A stretch of DNA of 52,200 bases from Nocardia asiatica NBRC 100129 (GCF_000308415.1 NZ_BAFS01000294.1:1-52200); one strand, 5' to 3'. Shown: positions 34,929 to 46,189, counted from the first letter of the stretch. Notes: a model not told the origin generated them from the sequence alone. Made by a program: numbers and translations.

Positions 34929-36479
34929 CTAGCTCGCAGTCTCGTCGGCGGCGCAGGTGGTGTCGGTCTCCGGCAGCGCTCCCGCCCCGAAGTAGGCGTT
35001 GATCGCGTTGTTCACACAGCTGCTCAACTCGGGCCGGAATGTCATGTGGATCCGGACGTCTCGCAAGGTGACCATGCGCGACTCGGACAGAAATTGGTGC
35101 AGGCGCACGCCGTGGGCGTACGGGGTGCGCGGATCTCCGGTCGCCTGCACGATGAGCGCGGGCACGGCGTTGCGGACCACGGTCGGCGCTTCGACCGGTC
35201 TGGGCCAGAACGCGCAGGGCTGGATGTTGCCCGCCAGCGCGCCGAACACCGGTTGCGTGGCCCTGGTCTGCTCGATGTTGCGCCAGTACCAGGTGGGATC
35301 GATCGGCGCGCCGACGTCACCGCAGGCGATCTGCGCCAGCACGGAGTTCTCGTTGTCCCGCAGCGCCTGCACGATGGCGCGCAATCGGGGCGTGCGCGAG
35401 GTCGTCGGCGGGCCGCCCGCGTCGTCGGCGATCTCCCGCACTGTCGCGGCCAGCGCCTCGTTGAGCCGGAAGTTCGTCAGCAAGGCGTGCAGGATGAACG
35501 GAAACCAGTGGTCGTCGATCGCGAACCCGTCGATGACGACCGGTTGACGAGCGACGACGCGAACCAGCTCCTCCACCGTCGCGCGCACCTGCCGCGGCGT
35601 CGCGCCGAGCCGGAATTCGTCGTCGCGGGCAGCGGCCCACACCGCCCAATCATCCAGCGCGATCTCGTCGGCGGGCCCCCAATCCTGCACCAAGCCCGTC
35701 CAGTACCGGTCCGGGTCGATCGCGCTGTCGAGCACGATCCGATCGCTGCGCTCGGGGAACATCTGGGTGAACACGGCCCCGAGGTACGTACCGTAGGACA
35801 AGCCGTAGAAGTTGATCTTCTGCTCGCCCAGCGCGGCCCGCACGATGTCGATGTCGCGCGCCGTGTTCCGCGTGGTCAGCTGCCGCAACATGATCGGATC
35901 ACGAATGACGCAGCTCGCGGCCATGCCCGCGGACTGAACGGTGTCGTGCGCGAACCCCAGCGGGTCCAGGCCCGCCGACCGGACCATCTCGCCGACCGGC
36001 CACCCGCACCGCGGCGTCCGGCCGGACTCGCCGACCCCGCGCGGGTCCATCCCGATCAGGTCGTGACTCGCCAGCACGTCCGGTGACAGCACGTCCCCGA
36101 GCAGGTCCACGCTGTCGAGTCCCGGCCCGCCGGGACCGCCCGGATTCGACAGCAGGACTCCCCGCCGCCGTGCCGGATCGCTTGCCTTCACCCTGGATAT
36201 CGCGACGGTGATGGTGCGATCCCCGGGGTGCCCATAGTCCAGCGGCACCAGCACGTCGGCGCACTCGCCACCGGCCTTGTCCAGATTCTCGACACCGCAC
36301 GGTTTCCATTCGAGCTGCTGGCGATAGAACCGGTCCAGGCCGGCCGGGTAGACGTCCGGCATCGGCTCGGCACGGCTGTAGGTGGGCGCCGCCAGCAGCA
36401 CGGATACCGCCATGACCGAGATCGAACGCCAGAACAGCTTCGCGGACAACAGACTTCGCCTCTCGACCGGAGCGGGCAC
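34929..36479 (-). CDS. Secreted alpha/beta hydrolase, tripeptidyl-aminopeptidase (TAP) type
   Basis: A 516-residue protein from GTG 36479; the frame stays open to 36581 and a TTG at 36449 with GAGAGG upstream is also possible. A signal peptide follows (SISVMAVSVLLAAPTYSRA). The fold shows LLSNPGGPGGPGLDS (oxyanion loop), MDPRGVGESGRTP, the nucleophile elbow YGLSYGTYLG and a TAP-like C-terminal domain (ALIVQATGDPRTPY) near the catalytic Asp; the His lies late in the protein (RDVRIHMTF is a candidate). Relatives cleave peptides or esters outside the cell. The substrate is unknown. It is downstream of the YhdH-type reductase gene with a 227-bp gap. Confidence 0.85.
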   Translation of the reverse strand: MPAPVERRSLLSAKLFWRSISVMAVSVLLAAPTYSRAEPMPDVYPAGLDRFYRQQLEWKPCGVENLDKAGGECADVLVPLDYGHPGDRTITVAISRVKASDPARRRGVLLSNPGGPGGPGLDSVDLLGDVLSPDVLASHDLIGMDPRGVGESGRTPRCGWPVGEMVRSAGLDPLGFAHDTVQSAGMAASCVIRDPIMLRQLTTRNTARDIDIVRAALGEQKINFYGLSYGTYLGAVFTQMFPERSDRIVLDSAIDPDRYWTGLVQDWGPADEIALDDWAVWAAARDDEFRLGATPRQVRATVEELVRVVARQPVVIDGFAIDDHWFPFILHALLTNFRLNEALAATVREIADDAGGPPTTSRTPRLRAIVQALRDNENSVLAQIACGDVGAPIDPTWYWRNIEQTRATQPVFGALAGNIQPCAFWPRPVEAPTVVRNAVPALIVQATGDPRTPYAHGVRLHQFLSESRMVTLRDVRIHMTFRPELSSCVNNAINAYFGAGALPETDTTCAADETAS

Positions 36480-36706
36480 GTGGGTGGATGCGGAAGAACC
36501 GTATCGGATCGGGGCTTCCGATGGTCGCAACCCCTTCCCGCGTGCGGCGTGCGGCAAGGTCGGCGGCAGGTGTTCCGGCATCGAGCCGGGCTTCGGCGTA
36601 TCGGACGCAGGGGCAGCGGTCGACTATCGGCCAGGGGCGTCACAGCCTCCTGCGAGCACCGCGACCTACGAGAACCCGCCGCGTACCGGCCTCGCGCAGG
36701 TGACGA

Positions 36707-37702
36707 TCAGAATTCGCCCGCCACGCCGAGAATGGTCCGCCCCGAATGCGTGCCTTTCCGGATGGCATGCAGCACCTTCTCCGCGTCGGTGATCGGCGCG
36801 TGCTGCTGCAAGGCCGAAAGATGCTGTGGGCGGAGTTCTTTGCCGAGCTGCGACCACACCTCCCGGCGGCGCTCGATCGGCAGATTGACCGAATCGATTC
36901 CCTCGAGGGCGACGCCGCGCAGGATGAACGGCATCACGGTGGTGGGCAGTTCGGCGCCGCCGGTGAGGCCGCTGGCCGCGACCACCCCGCCGTAGCCGAT
37001 GGCGCTCAGCACGTAGGCCAGCGATGGGCCGCCGACGCTGTCGAGGGCCGCGGCCCACCGCGCTTTGGTGAGCGGCCGCGGCTTGGCGTCCGGGTCCTCC
37101 GGCAACCGGCCGATCACCTCGTTCGCGCCGATCTCGCTGAGCAGATCGGCCGCGTCGGTCTTACCGGTGGAGGCGATGACTTCGAAGCCGAGGCCGGAGA
37201 GGATGTCGATGCTCACGCTGCCGACGCCGCCGGTCGCGCCCGTGACCAGCACCGGCCCCGCGTCCGGGGTGAGGCCCCGCTCGAGCAGGGCCAGCACGCT
37301 CAGCGCCGCGGTGAAGCCCGCCGTGCCGAGCGTCGCGGCATCGCGCAAACTCAGGTTCTCCAGTTTGACCACCCATTCGGCGGGCACCCTGGCGTATTCG
37401 GCGAAACCGCCGTTGTGCGAGACGCCGATCTCGTATCCGTGCGCGATCACCGGGTCGCCCGGGGCGAAATCGTCGTCGGCGGACTCGACCACCTCGCCCA
37501 CGAGATCGATGCCCGGAACGATCGGGTAGTTGCGCACCACCCCGCCGCCCTTGGTGATCGCCAGACCGTCCTTGTAGTTCGCGCTCGAGTAGTGCACTTT
37601 GATCGTCACGTCGCCCGGCCCGAGGAAACTCTCGCCGACCTGCTGCCGGGTCAGGACGATCCCGCTATCCGTTTCGTGTGCCACCATCGCCCAGAACTCC
37701 AT
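36707..37702 (-). CDS. YhdH/AcuI-type NADPH quinone or acryloyl-CoA reductase (MDR family)
   Basis: A 331-residue medium-chain dehydrogenase/reductase, starting at ATG 37700-37702 (MEFWAMVAHETDSG). It shows VHYSSANYKDGLAITKGGGVVRNYPIVPGIDLVGEV, then VLVTGATGGVGSVSIDILSGLGFEVIASTG, the NADPH-binding Rossmann motif, and no zinc-binding cysteines. Close relatives reduce acryloyl-CoA or related 2-enoyl compounds. The start lies 37 bp after the dinB stop on the same strand, so the two may be co-transcribed. ATG 37714 is an alternative start. Confidence 0.85.
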   Translation of the reverse strand: MEFWAMVAHETDSGIVLTRQQVGESFLGPGDVTIKVHYSSANYKDGLAITKGGGVVRNYPIVPGIDLVGEVVESADDDFAPGDPVIAHGYEIGVSHNGGFAEYARVPAEWVVKLENLSLRDAATLGTAGFTAALSVLALLERGLTPDAGPVLVTGATGGVGSVSIDILSGLGFEVIASTGKTDAADLLSEIGANEVIGRLPEDPDAKPRPLTKARWAAALDSVGGPSLAYVLSAIGYGGVVAASGLTGGAELPTTVMPFILRGVALEGIDSVNLPIERRREVWSQLGKELRPQHLSALQQHAPITDAEKVLHAIRKGTHSGRTILGVAGEF

Positions 37703-37739
37703 GCGGACGAGCATACGAGTGTCCGGACCGGTCCGGGAG

Positions 37740-38810
37740 CTACTGCGGCAGGAGTTCCAGCCGCACGCCGAGCAGACGAACCGGGCGGTCGAGGTCGAAC
37801 CGGTCGACGATCCGCAGCGCGGTCTCGGCGATCCGCGCCGCATCGATCGTCGGTTCGGGCAGTTTCTCCTGCTTGCTGCGGGTGTAGAAGGTATTCGTGC
37901 GCACCGTGACGCCGACCCGGGTGCCCACCCGGCCCGCGGCGGCCATCTCCTCGGCGACCTCGGTGGCCAGCCGCGCGACGTGGGCGCGGATCTCGCCCGG
38001 ATCGGTCAGATCGCGGGGGAAAGTCTCGGATTTGCTGCGACCCACCGGGATTCGCGGTTCGGTGGTGACATCGGTATCGCCTTTGCCATGGCCGAGAACC
38101 CGGAGATACGGGCCGGTATTCGGCCCGAACTCCGCGGCCAGCCGATCCCGATCGGCCGTCATCAGATCACCCACGGTCTGGATGCCGAGGGCGGCGAGGC
38201 GGGCGGCGATCCGGCTGCCGATGCCCCACAGCGCGTCCGTCGGGCGATGCGCCATCACTTCGGTCCAGTTCGCGGCGGTGAGCCGGAAGACGCCCGCGGC
38301 GGCGCCGGGGTCGGTGCCGGGCTCGGCCGACGACTTGCCCGCGGACTTGGCGAACCCGGTGGCGAGCTTGGCGGTGAGCTTGTTGTCGCCGATGCCGATC
38401 GAGCAGGTCAGGTCGAGTCCGGCGACGGCGGCGCGCACCTGCCGCGCGAGAGCCTCCGGGTCGTCGGTGTCGGCGGCCAGGAACGCTTCGTCCCAGCCCC
38501 ACACCTCGACCCGCCCTGGGAATGTCCGCAGCAGCGCCATCACCTCGTCGGAGGCGTCCTCGTAGGCGGCCATGTCCAACGGAAGGAACACCCCGTCGGG
38601 GCACTTGCGCTGCGCACCGCGCAGCGGCATGCCCGCACGCACGCCGAACGCCCGCGCCGGATAGGACGCACAGGTCACCACTTTGCGCGGTTCGGTCGGA
38701 TCGCCGTGGCCGCCGACGATGACCGGCAGTCCCCGCAGTTCCGGATGACGGCGGAACTCCACCGCCGCCTGGAACTGGTCGAGATCGACGTGCAACAGCC
38801 ATCTGGCCAC
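37740..38810 (-). CDS. dinB: Y-family DNA polymerase IV
   Basis: A 356-residue translesion polymerase, GTG start. The catalytic carboxylates are in LLHVDLDQFQAAVEF and VEVWGWDEAFLA. KVVTCASYPARAFGVRAGMP is the finger region, and SIGIGDNKLTAKLATGFAKSAGK and DALWGIGSRIAARLAALGI (helix-hairpin-helix) follow. The little-finger domain ends with RPVRLLGVRLELLPQ. The sequence is close to mycobacterial Rv3056 (DinB2/DinP type), not the E. coli-like DinB1; no C-terminal beta-clamp-binding QxxLF motif is evident. It bypasses damaged template bases. Confidence 0.92.
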   Translation of the reverse strand: MARWLLHVDLDQFQAAVEFRRHPELRGLPVIVGGHGDPTEPRKVVTCASYPARAFGVRAGMPLRGAQRKCPDGVFLPLDMAAYEDASDEVMALLRTFPGRVEVWGWDEAFLAADTDDPEALARQVRAAVAGLDLTCSIGIGDNKLTAKLATGFAKSAGKSSAEPGTDPGAAAGVFRLTAANWTEVMAHRPTDALWGIGSRIAARLAALGIQTVGDLMTADRDRLAAEFGPNTGPYLRVLGHGKGDTDVTTEPRIPVGRSKSETFPRDLTDPGEIRAHVARLATEVAEEMAAAGRVGTRVGVTVRTNTFYTRSKQEKLPEPTIDAARIAETALRIVDRFDLDRPVRLLGVRLELLPQ

Positions 38811-38968
38811 ATGCCGTTCTTACCCCACGGCCCCGACAACCTGCCCGGATTCCGTGGATCGGCCGTCGACCGGCCTTCGCCGCGCCGTACCGTCCGCCCC
38901 GGACGAGTCGGGTACCGGTACACCGTCGGGGGTGAGCGCGATCGACGCGGCGTTGCGATGACGAAAAA

Positions 38969-38985
38969 ACAGAACTAAATTCTGT
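38969..38985 (+). promoter_or_regulatory. Operator palindrome abutting the TetR start codon
   Basis: ACAGAA-CTAAA-TTCTGT, a perfect 6-bp inverted repeat, ends 2 bp before ATG 38988. No Shine-Dalgarno is present there, so the mRNA may be leaderless with the promoter -10 (TAAATT) inside the operator. Autorepression is inferred. Confidence 0.55.
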
Positions 38986-38987
38986 AT

Positions 38988-39572
38988 ATGAAGATTCGAG
39001 ATCGGTTGCTGTTGGCCGCCGAGCGGCAATTCGCCGAGCACGGGGCGCTCGACGCGACGCTGACCCAGATCCGCGACGCGGCGGGCGCCAGCGTCGGGGC
39101 GCTCTACCACCATTTCCCGGACAAAGCCGACCTGTATCGGCAGGTGTGGGCCAACGCGCTGGTGGACTACCAGCGGCATTTCTGGGCGGTGGTCGCCGAC
39201 AGCACCGACGCCCACGAAGGCGTCACCGCCGGTGTGCGCGAGCATCTGCGCTGGGTGAGCGAGAACCAATACCGCGCGACGGTGCTCACCTCCGCACGGC
39301 CGCCAGGGGTGCGCGAGAGCGAGAGCAATCGCCGCTTCATGTCCGACGTGACGCGCTGGTGGCGCACGCACGCCGGATACGGCGCGGTCCGCGATCTTCC
39401 GATCGATCTGGTCTACGCGCTGTGGCTGGGCCCCGCGCAGGAATACACCCGGCAGTGGCTGGGCGGCGAAATGCGCATCGCGCCGGCCGATGTCGCGGGC
39501 GAACTCGCCGACGCCGCCTGGCTCGCCCTCGCCGCCGATCGCACCCGCGCCGCGGAAGAGGTCGGTCGATGA
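38988..39572 (+). CDS. TetR/AcrR family transcriptional regulator
   Basis: A 194-residue regulator. The N-terminal HTH reads AAERQFAEHGALDATLTQI then AAGASVGALYHHFPDKADLY, which is the canonical TetR recognition helix. A diverse ligand-binding half follows. Its stop overlaps the next gene (ATGA, 39569-39572), so it and the thioesterase form one unit. The palindrome just before its start points to self-repression, and the thioesterase is then its natural target. The ligand is unknown; dinB is divergent with a 177-bp gap. Confidence 0.88.
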   Translation: MKIRDRLLLAAERQFAEHGALDATLTQIRDAAGASVGALYHHFPDKADLYRQVWANALVDYQRHFWAVVADSTDAHEGVTAGVREHLRWVSENQYRATVLTSARPPGVRESESNRRFMSDVTRWWRTHAGYGAVRDLPIDLVYALWLGPAQEYTRQWLGGEMRIAPADVAGELADAAWLALAADRTRAAEEVGR

Positions 39573-40021
39573 CAACCGCCACGACCCTCGACCTCGACAG
39601 CGCCAAGAAGATCTTGGCCGCACAGCCTTTCGCGAGCTTGGTCGGCACCGAGATCACCGCGTTCGGTGACGGCGCCGCGACCCTGGTCATCCCGCTGCGC
39701 CACGAACTGACCCAGCAGTTCGGTTATGTGCACGGCGGCGTTCTCGCTTACGCCGCCGACAATGCCCTCACCTTCGCCGCGGGGACGGTGCTCGGCGCGA
39801 ACGTGCTCACCGGCGGTGTCACCGTCACCTACCTGCGCCCCGCCGCAGGCGAGCGATTGCGCATCGAGGCATCCGTCACCGGAGCGACGCGCCGCCAAGC
39901 GGTCGCCCGCTGCGAGATCTACGCGGAAGCTCCGGACCGGGAACCGATTCTGTGCGCGGTGGCCCAAGGCACCACCCGACTCGCCGAAACCGATTTGACC
40001 AGTGCGAACACCGCTCCTTGA
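39569..40021 (+). CDS. PaaI-type hotdog thioesterase
   Basis: A 150-residue hotdog-fold protein, ATG 39569. It has a typical PaaI/YigI motif, QQFGYVHGGVLAYAADNALT, with the HGG loop and an acidic residue expected to act in acyl-CoA thioester hydrolysis, then GGVTVTYLRPAAGERLRIEA. The substrate is an unknown acyl- or aryl-CoA. It is co-transcribed with the TetR gene through a 4-bp overlap. It is cytoplasmic. Confidence 0.85.
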   Translation: MTTATTLDLDSAKKILAAQPFASLVGTEITAFGDGAATLVIPLRHELTQQFGYVHGGVLAYAADNALTFAAGTVLGANVLTGGVTVTYLRPAAGERLRIEASVTGATRRQAVARCEIYAEAPDREPILCAVAQGTTRLAETDLTSANTAP

Positions 40022-40238
40022 CCGCGCGATGCCGCCTCCATCGCCGACGACACCGGGGAGGGCGCGTCGAGCATCGCTACACCACTCGGCCGGAACTGAT
40101 GTGCGGCTCGATGCGGCCGAACACGTCGTGCCTGGTGGCCCGCCAGGCCGCGCCGCCGCTCAGGACAGGTAACCGATGCGCAGTGGTCGCATGTCATGCC
40201 TCCGACCTCGCAGGCCGGTCGAGCACCGACGAAGGGCC

Positions 40239-40260
40239 GGGCACGGAGATGTCCGTGCCC
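40239..40260 (-). terminator. Hairpin terminator of lon
   Basis: GGGCACGGA-GATG-TCCGTGCCC is a perfect 9-bp stem 18 bp beyond the lon stop. The 257-bp gap between the convergent thioesterase and lon genes shows nothing else. Confidence 0.65.
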
Positions 40261-40278
40261 CGCCCGTTCGGCCCCAGG

Positions 40279-42669
<2,391 letters not shown>

Positions 42670-42688
42670 GTCTTCGACCCTTCCAAAA

Positions 42689-42709
42689 GTTGAGCGTTGC
42701 CTACTCAAC
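42689..42709 (-). promoter_or_regulatory. HAIR-like HspR operator upstream of lon
   Basis: On the minus strand GTTGAGT-N7-GCTCAAC, against the HspR consensus CTTGAGT-N7-ACTCAAG (11 of 14). It lies 20 bp upstream of the lon start. HspR is the heat-shock repressor of dnaK, clpB and lon in Streptomyces. Its presence in this genome is not shown by this window. Confidence 0.65.
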
Positions 42710-42856
42710 CCCCGGATGTCCGGGTTTGTTCCACTCCCATGCCGCGTTCGCTGAGGGCGAATGGACGACTCGCGCGTGCGCGGCCGGACCGCGCGCACCG
42801 TTCGCGTTGACACTCCGTCCAAGGCAATGAGAACGTGGGGGCCTTGATATCTCATA

Positions 42857-42872
42857 CCGGCGGTACCGCCGG
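42857..42872 (+). promoter_or_regulatory. 16-bp perfect palindrome before the DUF445 gene
   Basis: CCGGCGGTACCGCCGG reads the same on both strands, 22 bp upstream of ATG 42895, in the 225-bp region divergent from lon. It could be an operator for an unknown regulator or a leader hairpin. Confidence 0.45.
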
Positions 42873-42894
42873 ATCGGCTTAGGGAGTCCCATCG

Positions 42895-44250
42895 ATGTCG
42901 TCGCTCGCCGCCGGCGTGTTCGTCGACTGGGAAGGATTGACCGGGCAGCCGAAGTTCGTGGTCGACCTGATCACGTTTCCGGTCTTCAGCGCGCTGGCCG
43001 GTTGGTTGACCAACTGGACCGGTGTGCTCATGCTGTTCTGGCCGATCCTGTTCCGCGGCGTCCGCATCCCGGGCTTGCACGTGCTCTATCCGTACTTCCC
43101 GCGCCGGGTCCAGGTGCTGCCGACCTTCTCCGGCGACGGCCGCCGCCTCGGATTCCAGGGCTTCATCCCGGCGCGCGCGGAGAAGATGGCCAGCATCTGC
43201 GTGGACAAGGCCCTGATGCGAATCGGCAGTCCGAGGGACTTCATTTACGAACTCGATCTCGACGGCATCGCCGACTACATCGCCGTGCTCGCGCGCGAGC
43301 AGGTGCGGCCGCTGGTCGACGAGCTGATGTACCGGGAGAACCCGGAGCTGTGGCGCACCGTGCCGCGTCCCGCCAAGCAGTTGATCTACCAGCGGGTGGA
43401 TCGCGAACTGCCCGCCCTGTCCCGCCGTGCGTTCGCCTCACTCGGCGACAACGTCGACCAGCTGATCGATATCAAGAGTTTCGTGATCCGCTACCTGCGG
43501 GAGAATCCGACCATCCTGAAGGACCTGACCACCACCATCGCCGCGCCCGAGCTGCGCTTCATGGTGCGCATCGGTCTGCTCGGCGCCCCGTTCGGCGTGC
43601 TGCTCGCGCTGTATCTGCATGTACATCAGCACATTCCGGTGCTCGGCTGGGTGCCGGGCTGGGTGATCGTGCTGCTCGCCTCGGCGGCGATCGGCGTGAT
43701 CGTGAACGTCATCGCGGTGAAGATGGTGTTCGAACCGGGTGACCCGCAACCGCGGTACAAGTACCTGTGGAAGCAAGCCCTTCTGGCCAAGCGACAGACC
43801 CAGGCGGCCACCGATCTGGCGCACATCCTGGCTTATCAGGTGCTGACGTTGCAGAACTTGTCCAAGGAGCTGCTGGAGGGCCCGAACGGGGACAAGACCA
43901 GACAGCTGCTGGAGCGCTTGATCGCCGACGAGATCAGTCGCCAGCTCGGCCCGACCACCACGCTGGTGCGCGCGGCTCTCGGGCGCCGCCAGTTCGACAA
44001 CCTCACGGTGGGCGCGGCGGGCGCGGCGGTCGGCTTGGCGCCGACCCTGGTGGAGGACGAGGAGTTCACCCTCGCGCAGGCCAAGACCATCGACGACTTC
44101 GCGGCGCGCAAATTGCGCGACCTGACGCCGGGGGAGTTCATGGAGATGTTCTACGCGTCGGTGGAACAGGACGCCTGGCTGCTGTATCTGCACGGCGCGG
44201 TGCTGGGTCTCGTCGTCGGAGCTGCCCACCTGCTGGTTTTCGGCTGGTAG
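42895..44250 (+). CDS. DUF445 family membrane protein
   Basis: A 451-residue protein with AGGGAG before ATG 42895. An N-terminal helix (ITFPVFSALAGWLTNWTGVLMLFWPILF) and later helices (LLGAPFGVLLALYL; VIVLLASAAIGVIVNVIAVKMVF; LHGAVLGLVVGAAHLLVFGW) flank a long soluble middle with amphipathic helices. This two-ended membrane layout and the WLTNW and NVIAVKMVF motifs are typical of DUF445, which has no known biochemical role. It is divergent from lon, with a palindrome upstream and a T-rich terminator after it. Confidence 0.85.
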   Translation: MSSLAAGVFVDWEGLTGQPKFVVDLITFPVFSALAGWLTNWTGVLMLFWPILFRGVRIPGLHVLYPYFPRRVQVLPTFSGDGRRLGFQGFIPARAEKMASICVDKALMRIGSPRDFIYELDLDGIADYIAVLAREQVRPLVDELMYRENPELWRTVPRPAKQLIYQRVDRELPALSRRAFASLGDNVDQLIDIKSFVIRYLRENPTILKDLTTTIAAPELRFMVRIGLLGAPFGVLLALYLHVHQHIPVLGWVPGWVIVLLASAAIGVIVNVIAVKMVFEPGDPQPRYKYLWKQALLAKRQTQAATDLAHILAYQVLTLQNLSKELLEGPNGDKTRQLLERLIADEISRQLGPTTTLVRAALGRRQFDNLTVGAAGAAVGLAPTLVEDEEFTLAQAKTIDDFAARKLRDLTPGEFMEMFYASVEQDAWLLYLHGAVLGLVVGAAHLLVFGW

Positions 44251-44274
44251 CCGGGGCGTCGCCGCAATATAAAA

Positions 44275-44295
44275 CAAGCATGCTTGCCTTTTTTT
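44275..44295 (+). terminator. Palindrome and T-tract after the DUF445 gene
   Basis: CAAGCATGCTTG (44275-44286) followed by CC and seven T (44289-44295), 24 bp after the stop, preceded by an A-rich stretch. A T-run is rare in this GC-rich DNA, so this fits an intrinsic terminator, though the stem is short. Confidence 0.5.
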
Positions 44296-44360
44296 AACCT
44301 CGCTGCGATGCTGGACCCGGCGGCACACGAGGCGGTGTGCCCGAAACGGCAGGGGAACAG

Positions 44361-45152
44361 ATGGCTGACCTCGAGGCGCTGCTCGGCGATTTCGCCGACG
44401 AATGCGCCGACCTGGAACGACTCGTCGGCCCGCTGGCGCACGCGGAGTGGGCGCGGGCCACACCCGCGCCCGGCTGGACCATCGCCCACCAGATCGGTCA
44501 CCTGGCCTGGACCGACGAGATCGCGACGATCGCCACCGCGGACGCCGACGGTTTCCAGAAGTTGCTGGCCGAGGCCGGGCCCCGTGCGCTCACGTTCGTC
44601 GACGAGGCCGCCGAGAAGGCCGCGACCGAACCGCCCGCCGACCTGCTCGATCGCTGGCGGCGCGGACGCGCATCGCTCACCGCCGCGCTGCGCGCGGCGC
44701 CCGCGGGCGTCAAACTGCCCTGGTTCGGCCCGCCGATGAGCCCCGCCTCGATGATCACCGCCCGCATCATGGAGACCTGGGCGCACGGCCAGGACGTGGC
44801 CGACGCCCTCGGTGTGCACCGCACTCCCACCGCGCGGCTGCGCACTGTGGCCCATATCGGCGTGCGCACCAGGAACTTCGCCTACACGGTGCACGGAAAG
44901 ACCCCGCCCACAACGGAGTTCCGCGTCGAACTCACCGCGCCGGACCGCACGATCTGGGCATGGGGTCCCGAGGACGCCGAGCAGCGGGTGACCGGACCGG
45001 CGCTCGACTTCTGCCTGCTGGTGACCCAGCGCCGCCATCCGGACGACCTGGCGATCGTGACACAGGGCGACGACGCCGCGGAATGGCTCGAGATCGCACA
45101 GGCTTTCGCGGGCCCGACGGGTGCGGGAAGGACAGCGGGCCAGTTCGCCTGA
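44361..45152 (+). CDS. TIGR03084 family protein (DinB-like / mycothiol-dependent isomerase fold)
   Basis: A 263-residue protein from ATG 44361, which has AGGGGAAC upstream; an in-frame GTG at 44337 lacks one. It begins with a MDMPI/DinB-like helical bundle: ADECADLERLVGPLAHAEWA, TPAPGWTIAHQIGHLAWTDE. His residues in that motif, and MITARIMETWAHGQDVADALG further on, are expected to bind a metal. The C-terminal domain is a wHTH-independent beta region. TIGR03084 proteins are restricted to actinobacteria and related to mycothiol-dependent enzymes; the reaction is unknown. Confidence 0.85.
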   Translation: MADLEALLGDFADECADLERLVGPLAHAEWARATPAPGWTIAHQIGHLAWTDEIATIATADADGFQKLLAEAGPRALTFVDEAAEKAATEPPADLLDRWRRGRASLTAALRAAPAGVKLPWFGPPMSPASMITARIMETWAHGQDVADALGVHRTPTARLRTVAHIGVRTRNFAYTVHGKTPPTTEFRVELTAPDRTIWAWGPEDAEQRVTGPALDFCLLVTQRRHPDDLAIVTQGDDAAEWLEIAQAFAGPTGAGRTAGQFA

Positions 45153-45486
45153 CCCGCCCACACCCGGCCCGATCGATGACGATTCGGGAGCGGGCGAGCG
45201 CCACACTTGGGTGCGCCGTGTTCATGTCGACGGCCGGACGCCGTTGGCCGGGTGTCTCGAGGTGGCAGTCGAGAATGGCGCTCGCCAGCTAAACGAATAT
45301 TTACCCCTTGGTGTGCGCACGGAAACATCTACGCCACCTAGGGCGGTGGCGCCTGAGCTGCCGCACCGTGTGATCCTGCTCTCTTCGACGCGACAGACGC
45401 CGCGACCCCAGAGGTAGCCTGGACGGGCGTACAGCTCCTGAGGAGCTGGTCTGTGGGGAGCAGCGTCGCAGGGAAAGGAGCGCATC
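45153..45486 (+). promoter_or_regulatory. Structured leader upstream of the exported protein gene
   Basis: This 334-bp gap has no gene. Two perfect 7-bp inverted repeats, CGCCACC-N6-GGTGGCG (45332-45351) and CAGCTCC-TGA-GGAGCTG (45432-45448), lie in the downstream half. AT-rich DNA (AAACGAATATTTACC, 45291-45305) just before them could be the promoter. The leader mRNA would be folded. I could not assign it to a known riboswitch class. Confidence 0.4.
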
Positions 45487-46167
45487 GTGACAGCACACCG
45501 ACCTGCCCAAGTCGCTCGGCATGCCGCCATCGTGCTCGCCGGCGCCGCCAGCTTGAGCCTGACCGCCGCCGCCGGGGCCTACATCGTGCACCAGATCGCC
45601 GATACCCAGCGCCCGGATTCTCGGCTCGCCGCACCGGTCACCCCGGCTACCCCTCATGCGCCCGACCACGGCCGGGCGACCGTCTCGTATCCGGTACTCA
45701 CCGCCAGCAGCTCCGTATTGCCCGCCGCGGTCTCCGCTCCGCCTGCTTTCGAGCCCGAAGCCGCTACGCCGCCGATCAATTCGCCGACCGCGCCCGCGCA
45801 TCTCAGCGGTGAGGTCCGCCTCGGCGACGCGTATTTCGGCGCGCAGGTCGCGACAGCCGAGCCCGAAACCCTCTCGGTCACCGTGGATACGAACGCGATT
45901 ACGGTGCTCACGGGTTTACTCCGTTCCGCCCCCGCGCCGGAGCAGCCGGGCGCGTCCACCGTGACCACGATGCGCACCGATCTCGACACCCAGAGCGGTG
46001 AAGTGCGCGTGGCCTTGTCGGATCCGCGACTCGGCGAGCACGACCTGCGCCTGAATCGTCACGCCGCCCCCGCCCCGGGGCAGATTCCGGCCGGTGGCCG
46101 GAAGCATGACGCCACCCAACCCGTGCTCACCGCCCCGCAGGGCGCAGTGGATTCCGTCAAGGTGTGA
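45487..46167 (+). CDS. Exported or membrane-anchored hypothetical protein
   Basis: A 226-residue protein, GTG 45487 with AAAGGAG upstream. The N-terminus has AAIVLAGAASLSLTAAAGAYIV, a signal or anchor helix after two Arg residues. The rest is rich in Pro, Ala and Thr with few charges (VTPATPHAP; PPAFEPEAATPPINSPT), then a beta-like region, SGEVRLGDAYFGAQVATAE, and a polar tail. I recognise no domain. It could be an envelope-associated Pro-rich protein. Its 5' region carries two hairpins; the next gene begins 23 bp after its stop. Confidence 0.7.
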   Translation: MTAHRPAQVARHAAIVLAGAASLSLTAAAGAYIVHQIADTQRPDSRLAAPVTPATPHAPDHGRATVSYPVLTASSSVLPAAVSAPPAFEPEAATPPINSPTAPAHLSGEVRLGDAYFGAQVATAEPETLSVTVDTNAITVLTGLLRSAPAPEQPGASTVTTMRTDLDTQSGEVRVALSDPRLGEHDLRLNRHAAPAPGQIPAGGRKHDATQPVLTAPQGAVDSVKV

Positions 46168-46189
46168 TCCACCGCTTACCCTGCTCGGC

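Noticed and set aside
45300..45486. Possible M-box or other known riboswitch
   Set aside because: The leader is structured but I could not match the M-box, 6C or other common actinobacterial RNA consensus blocks in order.
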